Of a stretch of DNA of 64,000 nt, positions 45,445 to 54,241 are shown in pieces (the stretch's first letter is position 1; every line of letters starts with the position of its first letter). The notes beneath the pieces were generated by a model. It saw nothing but the letters and a program-made list of their open reading frames with translations, was not told where the DNA came from and made no database searches. Location of the stretch: contig NZ_JAQNDO010000001.1 of the NCBI RefSeq assembly GCF_028369105.1, forward strand, positions 6,418,501-6,482,500, in the 5' to 3' direction. The position numbers were made by a program, and so were the translations under genes. The stretch comes from Polyangium mundeleinium. Lineage in GTDB: Bacteria > Myxococcota_A > Polyangia > Polyangiales > Polyangiaceae.

Positions 45445-46260
45445 TCACCTGCACTCGCTGTCTTTGTCCGAGCGACGCTCGCAACCGGAGGGATCCGGCG
45501 GGTGCTCCTTCATGCAACGCTCACCGCAGCTCATATCGCTGCTCGACATGCAGCGCGAGAGGCACGCGGCGGATTCGCCCGCGCATTTGTTCACCGCCGA
45601 CACCGACGGGCACTGGTAATAGGAGCCGTTCACACAGCAATGGGCCGAGGCATTGCCGCCCTGCCCGGACCCCGAGCCCCCGCCACCATTGCCCTGCCCG
45701 GGCCCCGTGGTGACCTTCACGCTCCCGAGGACGTCCGCGGCCGCGCCGAGGAAGCCGCCGAGCCCGCCGCCGCTCGATCCGCCGGACGCCTTCGCCTCGG
45801 CGGCCTTGCGGTCCTCTTCTTCCTTTTCCCTCCGCTCCGCCTCTGCGCGCGCCACGGCCTCGGCCTTCTCCTTCTCCGCCTCGACCTTCTCGCGTTGCAG
45901 CGCGTCTTCGCTCGCCTCGCGCCAGATCGCCTCCCCGACGGCCGACGCCTCGTCCGTCAGCGCCTTTCGCTTGTCCGCGGCCATCTTCTTGCCGTTGACC
46001 ACGTCGACGGCCATCACGACCCTGTCCGAGCTTGTCTTGTAATGGACCCAGACCTCGGGGTTGTACTGGAACTTGCAGTACTCCCGCTTGGAGCAGATCG
46101 GCTTGTAGCCTCGCTTTTGAATGGAGGCCTCGATGGACGACACCGTGGAGCGCCCGTCGTCACCGGCGTAGACGAGGGGCGTCGTCTCTCGCACCGTGCT
46201 GCACGCAGCCAGCGACGAGAGGGAAACAGCAAGCAGAAGGGGGAAGACTTTGGTGTTCAT
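45445..46260 (-). CDS. Coiled-coil, Cys-rich lipoprotein of unknown function
   Basis: 271 residues from ATG 46260 (GGAG with an 8-base spacer; the in-frame GTG at 46266 is too close to it). Lipobox LAAC (Cys20). A globular N-terminal part (30-110) is followed by a charged helix (EKVEAEKEKAEAVARAEAERREKEEEDRKAAEAK), a Gly-rich stretch, and a Cys-rich end with eight or more cysteines (HCCVNGSYYQCPS, CAGESAACLSRCMSS, CGERCMKEH). Function unknown; the charged helix suggests assembly into a coiled coil in the periplasm. 124 bp separates its stop from the STAND gene start. Confidence 0.75.
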   Translation of the reverse strand: MNTKVFPLLLAVSLSSLAACSTVRETTPLVYAGDDGRSTVSSIEASIQKRGYKPICSKREYCKFQYNPEVWVHYKTSSDRVVMAVDVVNGKKMAADKRKALTDEASAVGEAIWREASEDALQREKVEAEKEKAEAVARAEAERREKEEEDRKAAEAKASGGSSGGGLGGFLGAAADVLGSVKVTTGPGQGNGGGGSGSGQGGNASAHCCVNGSYYQCPSVSAVNKCAGESAACLSRCMSSSDMSCGERCMKEHPPDPSGCERRSDKDSECR

Positions 46261-46432
46261 GTTCACGACTCCGGATCCGTCAGGCGCAGGCCTCGCATCC
46301 GGGGGATGCTCGTCCGGTCCCTAGGTCGCATTTTTTCATCGAAAAGTCTCGATCCCGTCCCGCCGCCGTCCCGAGGGGGACGCGAGGCGAGCTCGCTTCG
46401 TGATCTCGCAGAGCGCCGAACCGTTCGGCGCT

Positions 46433-47332
46433 CTACCCCTGCGACCGCAACGTGATCTCCAGCCGGCTCTGGATGAGGCGGAGAATGTCGTCCAGCTCGC
46501 CGCGCTCGACCTGCAGGCGCTCGCGCATGCGCTGCCGCGTGCCCGAGGCGAGGTTCTCGCGGGCGCGGGCGAGCCACCGGGCGGCCGTCGCGCGGTGGAT
46601 GTCGTAGAGCGCACTCAGTTGATCGATGCCGAGGCCCTGCTGGTAGTGCTGCCGGAGGAGGTTGCGCTCCCGCGGCGAGAGCGTGGCCAGCGCTTCGCGG
46701 AAGGCGCTCTGGAACTCCTCGCGGTAGAGCTGCTCGATCCGGGCGAGCTCGGGATCCCCCGACGCGGGGTCGAGGTGGGCAAGCTCGACGTGCGCGCGCT
46801 CCTCGCGCTTCTGCTTGCGCAAGAGGCCGAGCGCCTCGCGCACGGCGACGACCCGCAGCCACCCGCGTAGATCCCCCCGGCCCGTGAATTCGGAGATCCG
46901 AGGGAGCGCGCCGCCCTCGCCGATGAGGATTCGGTGCCGGATACGGTCGCGCAGGTCCTCCAGCGTGGTGCTCCCGAGGTCGATACGCGAAAGCGCCGCC
47001 GTGACGTCGCGGAGCAAGGTCTTGTCGAACGTCGTGAGGGCCGCCGCATCGCCGTGGGCGCACGCGCAGGCGAGGTACAGATCCGTGCACGCGCGGGGCG
47101 AGAGCGCGCGCGTCAATGGCGCATCCGTGCCGATCCTCGCGGCGAGGTAGGGAATGAATACATTCGGCTCGATTTTCACCGGGGCCCAGGCCGCGCGGGC
47201 CTCGGCGAGCAGGGAGGCGAGCGCCGCTTCGAGCGAGGCCAGGTCGCCCTCCATCGCATCCGGCGGGGCGTCCGGCCGCGCAGCTCTCCACGCAGACAAG
47301 AAGCAGCGCGCCAGAGCCGAACCGTCTCCCAT
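46433..47332 (-). CDS. Sigma-70-family RNA polymerase sigma factor (Myxococcales type)
   Basis: 299 residues from ATG 47332; the Shine-Dalgarno is weak and an earlier in-frame ATG (47350) exists. It has an ECF-like region 2 (TLEDLRDRIRHRILIGEGG ... GRGDLRGWLRVVAVREAL) and a clear region 4 (LATLSPRERNLLRQHYQQGLGIDQLSALYDIHRATAARWLARARENL). A long N-terminal helical extension (about 1-120) is a feature of the Myxococcales-specific sigma subfamily often found beside Ser/Thr kinases. The divergent gene, 103 bp away, begins with a zinc-finger domain like that of anti-sigma factors. Confidence 0.88.
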   Translation of the reverse strand: MGDGSALARCFLSAWRAARPDAPPDAMEGDLASLEAALASLLAEARAAWAPVKIEPNVFIPYLAARIGTDAPLTRALSPRACTDLYLACACAHGDAAALTTFDKTLLRDVTAALSRIDLGSTTLEDLRDRIRHRILIGEGGALPRISEFTGRGDLRGWLRVVAVREALGLLRKQKREERAHVELAHLDPASGDPELARIEQLYREEFQSAFREALATLSPRERNLLRQHYQQGLGIDQLSALYDIHRATAARWLARARENLASGTRQRMRERLQVERGELDDILRLIQSRLEITLRSQG

Positions 47333-47435
47333 GTGCGCGCATGGTAGCATCACGGGAGCCGATCCTGCCAAGCGCGGCGCGGTCAGCGCGCTTGCCCGCA
47401 GAAGACACGCACGATAACGTTGCCCCGACGTCCGC

Positions 47436-50400
47436 ATGGCTTGCCCGGGTGAAAACACGCTGAACGCGCTCCTCGGCGGCCAGCTCGCGCCCGAGATGGC
47501 CACGCGCACCGAGCACCACGTGGGCGAATGCCCCGCGTGCCAGGAGCTGCTCGCCGTCGTGGGACAACCCCTCGGCACGTCAGGCGGGTACGACGCGACG
47601 CCGGAGCTCGGCACGCGCCACGAGGACACGGCCCCGACGGCCCGGGAGGCGCGAACGCCGAGCGCCGACGCCCCGCTGCAGCCGGGCAGCGCCGTCCGCC
47701 GCTACGTCGTGCTTTCCAAGGTGGGCGCCGGCGGAATGGGCGTGGTGTATGCCGCCTACGACCCGGAGCTGAACCGGCGGGTGGCATTGAAGGTGCTCCG
47801 CGCCGAGGACCAGGGGGAGGGGAGCGAGCAGGCCCGCGCGCGCCTGCTCTCCGAGGCGCAGACGCTGGCGCGCCTCGCCCATCCGAACGTGGTCGCGATC
47901 CACGACGTGGGCGTGACCCATGGAAACGTCTTCCTCGTGATGGAGTTCGTCGAGGGGCCGACGCTGGCTGCGTGGCTCGCCGAGCGCCGTCGCCCGGTTC
48001 CCGAGGTCCTCCCCATCTTCCTCCAGGCGGGCCGGGGGCTCGCCGCCGCGCACGCCGTGGGGATCGTGCACCGGGACTTCAAGCCCGCGAACGTCGTGGT
48101 CGGGCGCGACGACCGGGTGCGCGTGCTCGACTTTGGCCTCGCGCGGGAAGGGCAACCGCAGCTTCCGCCCCGGGGCGCCGCATCCCTCGGCGCGGGCGCG
48201 GCCGGGGAGACGTCGCTGAGCGTCGTCGCGGGCACGCCCGCGTACATGGCGCCCGAGCAACACCTCGGCCGACGCGCCGACGCGCGCGCGGATCAATTCA
48301 GCTTTTGCGTCGCCCTCCACGAGGCCCTCCACGGCGTACGCCCCTTCCGCGGCGACACGGCGCGGGAGATCCTCGATTCCATCCAGCGCGGCGACGTCGT
48401 CTCCCCGCGCGCGGGGGAGCTCCCGGCCTGGTTGAACGAGGCCCTTCGGCGCGGGCTCTCCGCGAAGCCCGAGGCCCGACACCCCTCGCTCGTGGAGCTG
48501 CTCGCGATCCTCGAACGGGATCGGCGCGCGCTTCGCCGGCGGATCGGGATGGTCGTCGTTCCGCTGCTCGCGGCGGCCGTCGCGGGCGTGGCCGTTCGCG
48601 CCTCGATGGGGCCGGCCGCGGAGCCTCTTTGCCAGGGGGCGTCGAGGCGGCTCGAAGGCGTGTGGGACACGTCCGGGCGCGAAGCCGTCCGCGCGTCCTT
48701 CCTGGCGACCGGGCTGCCCTATGCGGCGGGGGCCTTCGACCAGGTCGCGGCGGACCTCGACCGGCGCGCGACGGAATGGGCGAGCGCGCACACGCAGGCC
48801 TGCGAGGCGACGCGGGTGCGAGGCGAGCAGACGGAAGAGCAGCTCGGCCGGCGCATGGTCTGCCTGGAGCGGCGGCTCACCGATCTCGGCGCGCTCACGC
48901 AGGCGCTCGCGCAAGCCGACGTCGCCGTGGTCGACGGGAGCGCGCGCGCGGTCTCCGAGCTCGCGCCCGTGAGCGATTGCGAAAACCTGGCGTCGCTCTC
49001 CTCGATGGATCCACGTCCGGAGGATCCGGCCGCGCAGGAGGAGATCAACCGCATCTCGGGCGATCTCTCCCGCGCGCGCGCAGAGCTCGCCGTCGGTCGT
49101 TACGAGGACGGGCTCGCGCGGATGGATCCGCTGATCGAGCGCGCCGCCGGCACACGTCATGGGCCGCTTTCAGCGGAGGCGCTTTACCTGCGCGCGCGCC
49201 TTCGAGACCTCCTCGGCCGGGATCGAGAAGCCGAGGTGGATTATCACGCCGCCGCCCACGCAGCGATTTCGAGCCACCACGACGAGATCGTGGCGAGCGC
49301 CTGGGTGGATCTCTTCGGCATTCTCTCGTTCGACACGCGCCGGGCGGAGGAAGCCGCGCGCTCGCTCGACTATGCGCGCGCGACGATTCGCAGGCGCGGC
49401 GCCAACCCGGAGCTCACGGCGCGGCTGTCCGTACGGATCTGCACGCGCGGCAATGCGCTCGCCGATGCGCCGCAAATCGAGGCCGACTGCCGGCGCGCCA
49501 TCGACGAGGTCGAGCGATTCGCGCCCCACGACCCGGAGCTGCTCGCGGCCTCGCTGCAAGCGCTCGGGAGCGCGCTGCGCAACCAGGGCAAGCTCGCCGA
49601 TGCCCGAGCGGCCGTCGATCGCGCGATCACCACGCTGTCGAAGACGCTGGGCAAAGACCATCCGTCGGCGCTGCGCGCGCGCCGGGCGCTCGCCCTCGTC
49701 CACCAGGAGAGCGGCGCGCTGGCCGAGGCGGAGGCCGAGAGCCGATCCATCCTCGAGAGCAGCGAACGGAACCTGCCGGCCGACCACCCCATGCGACGGT
49801 CGGCGCTCTTCGACCTGGCCCGGGTCCTCACGACCCGGGGCGACCACGCCGGGGCGCTGCCCCTCTTTCAGCAGGCCTACGAGGCGCAGCGCCGCGCGCG
49901 CGGCGAGGACTCCGAACAAGCAGCCACCTGCCTCGAAGCCATGGGGCGCGCCCAGCACAGCCTGGGGCGCAAAAAGGAAGCCATCGACCATTACCAGCGC
50001 TCGCTGGCCATCCGAGAAAAGACGCTCGGCGCCGATCACGTCTCCGTCGCCGGCACGCTGGTGCTCCTCGCGGTCGTGCGAGACGACGAAGGCGCCCACG
50101 AGGAAGCCATCTCGCTCGTGCGCCGCGCGCTCGACATCCGCGAAAAAGCGCTCGGGCCGGAGCATCCCCTCGTCGCGAAAACGCTCGATACGCTGGGCCG
50201 ATTCTACACCACGCTCGGCCGCCTGGACGCCGCCGAGCCGCTGCTCGAGCGCTCCCTCGTCATCAACGAGGCGCGGCTCGGCAAAGAACACCCCTCGCTC
50301 GCCGACGCGCTCGTCCCGCTCGCAGACATCCACCTCGAACGTCACGCGCCCAAACGAGCCATCCCGCTGCTCGAACGCGCCATTGCCCTGTACGTGCGCC

Positions 50401-50591
50401 ACCCGGGCGACCCCGCCATCCTGGCGGAGGCGCGTTATTCCCTCGCGCAAGCGCTCGTGGCCGTCGGAGAGGACCGTCGGCGCGCCATCACGCTCGCCGA
50501 CGAAGCACGCGCAGGGTACGTGGCCGCCGGGCCAAGGGCAGAATCCGCCGTCGCAGAGGTCGATGCGTGGCTCCGTCAGAACAGGCGGTGA
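47436..50591 (+). CDS. Zinc-finger anti-sigma-like Ser/Thr kinase with TPR repeats
   Basis: 1051 residues. The first 40 residues form a zf-HC2-type anti-sigma zinc-finger motif (HHVGECPACQ; His28, Cys32, Cys35). A Pknb-like kinase (90-360) follows, with GAGGMGVVY, Lys119, HRDFKPAN (Asp214) and LDFG (Asp232), then one membrane helix (about 370-388). The outer part (about 400-1051) carries many tetratricopeptide repeats (for example GRYEDGLARMDPLIERA, KEAIDHYQRSLAIREKTLG). It therefore combines sigma sequestration, a kinase and a TPR sensor. It is divergent from its likely sigma partner at 46433-47332. Confidence 0.92.
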   Translation: MACPGENTLNALLGGQLAPEMATRTEHHVGECPACQELLAVVGQPLGTSGGYDATPELGTRHEDTAPTAREARTPSADAPLQPGSAVRRYVVLSKVGAGGMGVVYAAYDPELNRRVALKVLRAEDQGEGSEQARARLLSEAQTLARLAHPNVVAIHDVGVTHGNVFLVMEFVEGPTLAAWLAERRRPVPEVLPIFLQAGRGLAAAHAVGIVHRDFKPANVVVGRDDRVRVLDFGLAREGQPQLPPRGAASLGAGAAGETSLSVVAGTPAYMAPEQHLGRRADARADQFSFCVALHEALHGVRPFRGDTAREILDSIQRGDVVSPRAGELPAWLNEALRRGLSAKPEARHPSLVELLAILERDRRALRRRIGMVVVPLLAAAVAGVAVRASMGPAAEPLCQGASRRLEGVWDTSGREAVRASFLATGLPYAAGAFDQVAADLDRRATEWASAHTQACEATRVRGEQTEEQLGRRMVCLERRLTDLGALTQALAQADVAVVDGSARAVSELAPVSDCENLASLSSMDPRPEDPAAQEEINRISGDLSRARAELAVGRYEDGLARMDPLIERAAGTRHGPLSAEALYLRARLRDLLGRDREAEVDYHAAAHAAISSHHDEIVASAWVDLFGILSFDTRRAEEAARSLDYARATIRRRGANPELTARLSVRICTRGNALADAPQIEADCRRAIDEVERFAPHDPELLAASLQALGSALRNQGKLADARAAVDRAITTLSKTLGKDHPSALRARRALALVHQESGALAEAEAESRSILESSERNLPADHPMRRSALFDLARVLTTRGDHAGALPLFQQAYEAQRRARGEDSEQAATCLEAMGRAQHSLGRKKEAIDHYQRSLAIREKTLGADHVSVAGTLVLLAVVRDDEGAHEEAISLVRRALDIREKALGPEHPLVAKTLDTLGRFYTTLGRLDAAEPLLERSLVINEARLGKEHPSLADALVPLADIHLERHAPKRAIPLLERAIALYVRHPGDPAILAEARYSLAQALVAVGEDRRRAITLADEARAGYVAAGPRAESAVAEVDAWLRQNRR

Positions 50592-50807
50592 TCAAGAACG
50601 GAGCAGGCTGCGCCCGCAGGGCTCTCCGCCCCGGGACCCGAGGCCTGCCCGCAGTGCCGCAGGATGGGGGGCGCAGAGCGCGCGCGGGGACCTGCGGGGC
50701 CGTCGAACGGGAGACGACCTCGCGGAGGGAGACGTGCCGCGCCGCAAGTCGGCGTCTCCAGAGGGGTGTCTTCGAGCTGCGGCGCCGTCGATCAGGTGCA
50801 GGTGAGC

Positions 50808-50930
50808 GCGGATTGCCGCCTGCAGCGCCGCAGGGCGGAAGACGCGCCCAGGGAGCAGCAGTTCACGACGCCCGAGGTCGGCAAGCGCTCAGACGGGGGC
50901 CAGGTTGCGGCACGGCAGGCGGCAATCCGC
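50808..50930. repeat. 16-bp inverted repeat with long loop
   Basis: GCGGATTGCCGCCTGC (50808-50823) and its perfect complement (50915-50930) enclose 91 bases. The interval 50592-51032 shows no convincing gene; this pair is its main structure. It could fold an RNA or mark a recombined repeat. Confidence 0.5.
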
Positions 50931-51032
50931 AGGGAGCGATCACGATCTTGCGGGGATGCAAGGCCTTCCGCGCCTGGTGCTGACCCCATGAGGGGTCTGG
51001 AGCTGAGGATGGGTCTCAGGTTGGGGGCGCGG

Positions 51033-51170
51033 AGCTGGGGCTTTGCCCCAGGCCCCACCGGGGCTGTCCGCCCCTGGACCCGGACCAGCGCAAGCGCTGG
51101 ACGCGGGGTCGATGAACTGCGCTCCGCGCAGTTCATCGAACAGCCGCTGGCAAGACCGCAAACGACCCCG
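51033..51170 (-). repeat. Dispersed hairpin element, copy B (inverted)
   Basis: Arms TCGATGAACTGCGC (51109-51122) and complement (51126-51139), loop TCC, followed on the minus strand by the same G/C-rich tail as copy A. It shares the AACTGCGC core but the outer arm bases differ from copies A and C, with matching changes on both sides. Confidence 0.75.
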
Positions 51171-51251
51171 CCAACAGAGACCGCGGCGCTGCAGGTTCAA
51201 CCTGCAGCGCGCGCGTCGCCGGCTCGAGATGCACCTTCATGGTCTTGCCAC

Positions 51252-51370
51252 CGGCCCGTTGGAAGAACTGCGCGGAGCGCAGTTCTTCCACCTTCGGTCC
51301 AGGCCGTGCCTGGTCCGGGTCGAGGGGCGGACAGCCCCCGCGGGGTCCGGGGCAGCGCCCCGGCGCGGCG
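51252..51370 (+). repeat. Dispersed hairpin element, copy C
   Basis: Arms GGAAGAACTGCGC (51261-51273) and complement (51277-51289), loop GGA, then the same tail as copy A (about 526-643). It faces copy B, so the two form an inverted pair about 80-220 bp apart in gene-free sequence. No other gene was seen in 51371-51572. Confidence 0.75.
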
Positions 51371-51572
51371 TCACAGCGCCGAGAGATTGTGGTGAGACCG
51401 GAGTGCCTGCGATAGCGCGGCGGCCCGTGGGCATAACCACGGGCTTGCGTCGCCCTGCGTCGTGAAATGTTTTTTTCAGTTGCTCGAAGAGATTTGAGTC
51501 AATTATTCATGCCTGCGTCGTCCATGCGTCGGGGGCCGATCTTCTGGGACGACGCGAGAGCGAACGAGGAGC

Positions 51573-52334
51573 ATGAAGGGTCTCGATTCTTCCGGAGATT
51601 CCGGAAATGAGGGGACGTCGCGCCCATCGCGCGAGCCTGTGGACCGTGAATCGCTGGAGGTGAAGCTTGACGCGCTGATCGAGGAAATGCGCGGGGAGCT
51701 TTCGGCTGAGCTTGCTGCGGCTGCGGAGCTGAAGGGGCCTTCTGTGCACGTGGCGGGGATTGTGCCTCCTGCGAGCCGTGGGACGGAGGAGGTTGCGGCG
51801 CCGAAGGTCATCGTGGGGAGTGGCGTTGATCCGCGCGCGGAGCTGACGATCGTCGGGCGGCGCTCGCTGGAGGGGGCCGAATGGGTCTTCGACGGCGTGG
51901 AGGAAGAGGCTCCGCTGCAGGGGATCCACGCGCCTTTGACGAGGAGCGATGCGCCGGTCGAGCGTGTCGTCGGGGTGGAGATGAAGCCGCGGCGGCGGGC
52001 GCCGCTCGTGGCGGTCGCGGGGGCGGCGGTGGGCGTGGCATTGACGTGGATGCTGCTGGGACGGGGGGCGACGCCGCTCGTGCTGCGGCATGTCCCGCGG
52101 CCTGTGATCCTTGCGGCGGCAGGGGCGCCGGAGGGGAAGGGGAATGCGGTGGAGACGGGGGAGACGGGGGAGACGGGGGAGATACGCGAAAAGGTGGAAA
52201 CGCGGATCGAGCTGGAGGGGAAGGGCCCGCGGCCGGCGGCTTCGCCTTTGCCGTGGCCGTCGTGGAAATCGACGCGTACGAGGAGTGAGGCCAAGCCGCG
52301 TGCGACGGCGCTCGAGACGGACAGGAAGTTTTGA
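51573..52334 (+). CDS. Single-pass membrane protein of unknown function, kinase cluster
   Basis: 253 residues from ATG 51573, preceded by GAGGAG. A low-complexity acidic N-terminus, one membrane helix (about 137-158, APLVAVAGAAVGVALTWMLLG) and a Gly/Glu-rich outer part with ETGETGETGE repeats. Nothing enzymatic was recognised. Its stop overlaps the next gene's start region, and the six genes from 51573 to 57110 run in the same direction. Probably an accessory membrane component of the Ser/Thr kinase cluster. Confidence 0.7.
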   Translation: MKGLDSSGDSGNEGTSRPSREPVDRESLEVKLDALIEEMRGELSAELAAAAELKGPSVHVAGIVPPASRGTEEVAAPKVIVGSGVDPRAELTIVGRRSLEGAEWVFDGVEEEAPLQGIHAPLTRSDAPVERVVGVEMKPRRRAPLVAVAGAAVGVALTWMLLGRGATPLVLRHVPRPVILAAAGAPEGKGNAVETGETGETGEIREKVETRIELEGKGPRPAASPLPWPSWKSTRTRSEAKPRATALETDRKF

Positions 52335-52336
52335 AG

Positions 52337-53305
52337 ATGCGACGATATCTCGTGTTCTGTTGGCTTGGTTTCGCCACGGCCCTTTCGGGCACGAGCCTCG
52401 CCGAACCGGCGCTCCCGCCGCCTGACGTGGCCACGACGCGCGCTGGACAGCTCTATGACGAGGGGCTCGATCTTTATGGCGCGGAGCGATTCTCGGAGGC
52501 GCATGCGGCGCTCGTCGCGGCGTGGAGCCTGAAGAAGCATTACCAGATCGCTGGGGTGCTGGGTGATTGCGAGATGCGCCTCGGCAAGTACAGGGACGCG
52601 GCCGAGCACCTCACGTATTACGTTCGTGACTATCCGAAGGACCAGCCGGCGGCGAAGATCGAGCAGGCGCGGAAGATGCTCGACGAGGCGAAGGGGCATC
52701 TTGGCACGTTGACGATCCGGGTGGACGAGCCGGGGGCGGACGTGTTCGTGGATGGCAAGCACGTCGGGCCCTCGCCGCTCGTGGATCCGGTGTTCGTGGA
52801 TCCCGGGACGCGGCTCATCGAGGCGCAGCGGAGCTCGGGCAAGACGATGCAAACGGTGGAGGTGCGCGCCGGGAGCACCCATGCTGTGCGGCTCACGCTC
52901 GGGCCGGCGAGGGCGCCGGTTCCGCCGGGGGAGTCGAAGGGGTTGCCTTGGGCGGCGATGGCGACTGGGGCGGGGACGGCGGTGAGCCTCGGGGTGGGGA
53001 TCGGGCTTTTGGCGATGGCGGGCTCGGCGGATGCGGAGGCGGCGGCGTATCGGCGCGAGCATGGCATCGAGGACAGGTCGTACTGCGCGGAGAGGCCGTC
53101 GCTCGACATGTGCAAAGAGCTGCATGGGATTGCGGTGCGGCAGGTCCCGTACTTCTGGGGCGGGGTCGGCGCGCTCGCGCTGGCCGGCGTGGGGGCGGGG
53201 GTGACGACGTACCTGCTCGTGCGGCCTTCGGGGAAGGGGGCGGCGCCGCGGGTGGGGTTGCGTGTGTCGCCGGGGCCTTATTTCGAGATTCGAGGAGCGT
53301 TTTGA
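52337..53305 (+). CDS. TPR/PEGA-like exported membrane protein
   Basis: 322 residues from ATG 52337 (AGGAAG Shine-Dalgarno; the TTG at 52331 is less likely). A signal peptide (cleavage near SLAEP) leads into TPR-like helices (AGQLYDEGLDLYGAERFSEAHAALVAAWSLKK), a PEGA-like beta segment (GTLTIRVDEPGADVFVDGKHVGPSPLVDPVFVDPG) and two C-terminal membrane helices. The protein at 56163-57110 has the same layout, so the two look like duplicated partners of the local kinase. PEGA domains bind surfaces or carbohydrate in other contexts, but a role here is inferred only. Confidence 0.82.
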   Translation: MRRYLVFCWLGFATALSGTSLAEPALPPPDVATTRAGQLYDEGLDLYGAERFSEAHAALVAAWSLKKHYQIAGVLGDCEMRLGKYRDAAEHLTYYVRDYPKDQPAAKIEQARKMLDEAKGHLGTLTIRVDEPGADVFVDGKHVGPSPLVDPVFVDPGTRLIEAQRSSGKTMQTVEVRAGSTHAVRLTLGPARAPVPPGESKGLPWAAMATGAGTAVSLGVGIGLLAMAGSADAEAAAYRREHGIEDRSYCAERPSLDMCKELHGIAVRQVPYFWGGVGALALAGVGAGVTTYLLVRPSGKGAAPRVGLRVSPGPYFEIRGAF

Positions 53306-53322
53306 GGGGCGAGAGGAAAGCC

Positions 53323-54237
53323 ATGAAGTGGAGCAAGCTGAGCGCTTCGATGGTCCTGCCGGTCGCGATGCTGGTGTTTCATCCGCTCGGGTGCAGCGTT
53401 CTCTACACCTGCGAAGACGACGGGACGTGCGCGGAGGTCCCGGAAGGCTGGACGGGGTATCACTTCCTGCACGAGGTCGACGACGCGAGAGCGGCGGCCG
53501 AGAGATGTGGCGACGGAGCGGAGCCGACGTCGTATTTCATGCATCCGCCTCCGCAAGGCCCGCAAAAGTGCCGCGCGTGCGCTTGCGATCCGCTGGACGT
53601 CCAAAAGGGCTGTCCGCTGCCGAAGCTCGAATGCTGGGACGGTTCGCGTTGCGACGCGGGGATCAAGCTCAAGACGAATGTCTCCGTGGAGCGCTGCGAG
53701 TTATCGTACTGGAACGAGGACAGCAATGGCGTACCGTTCGATGAGCTGAGCGGGAACGCCCGTTGCCGCATCAGCGAGGCAGCCCCACCCGAGATCAACG
53801 CAATCGAGGTCAAGGCCATCGACTTGCCGACGTGGGGAGGGAGGCTCGACCTTTGTGATGCCGCATCGTCAACGGCGACGGATCTCATTTGCATCCAGGC
53901 GCCAGGACATGGTCGTGCGTGCCCATCAGGCTGGGATCACAGCCTCGAAGCCTATACGACCGGCGCGGATTCTCGAACCTGCTCGGCCTGTAGCTGTGAA
54001 GCTCGGTGTGACGGGGGAGGTTACACGTTCTCCGATTACTGCTACCAAGCGGAACCAGCTGGCAAACTGAAGGACGTCGACGCAACCGGGGCCTGCTTGA
54101 GCGTCTCGTATTCGTGGCCGTCCTACGGTATCAAGCCGCGACAGCCCCAACTGAGCACCCAAGCCAAGGGTGGGGAGCTGCGCGGCACCCTGGAACCCCA
54201 AGGCCCCGTGACCTTCTGCTGCAGACCGGCCGAATAA
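53323..54237 (+). CDS. Cys-rich lipoprotein of the kinase cluster
   Basis: 304 residues from ATG 53323 (GAGAGGA Shine-Dalgarno). A signal peptide ends with a lipobox-like PLGC (Cys24). About 28 cysteines (CRACACDPL, RCELSYW, CSACSCEARCDGGG) imply a disulphide-bonded extracellular domain. No family was recognised. It sits 4 bp before the kinase gene and may be the surface sensor for it. Confidence 0.72.
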   Translation: MKWSKLSASMVLPVAMLVFHPLGCSVLYTCEDDGTCAEVPEGWTGYHFLHEVDDARAAAERCGDGAEPTSYFMHPPPQGPQKCRACACDPLDVQKGCPLPKLECWDGSRCDAGIKLKTNVSVERCELSYWNEDSNGVPFDELSGNARCRISEAAPPEINAIEVKAIDLPTWGGRLDLCDAASSTATDLICIQAPGHGRACPSGWDHSLEAYTTGADSRTCSACSCEARCDGGGYTFSDYCYQAEPAGKLKDVDATGACLSVSYSWPSYGIKPRQPQLSTQAKGGELRGTLEPQGPVTFCCRPAE

Positions 54238-54241
54238 CGCC

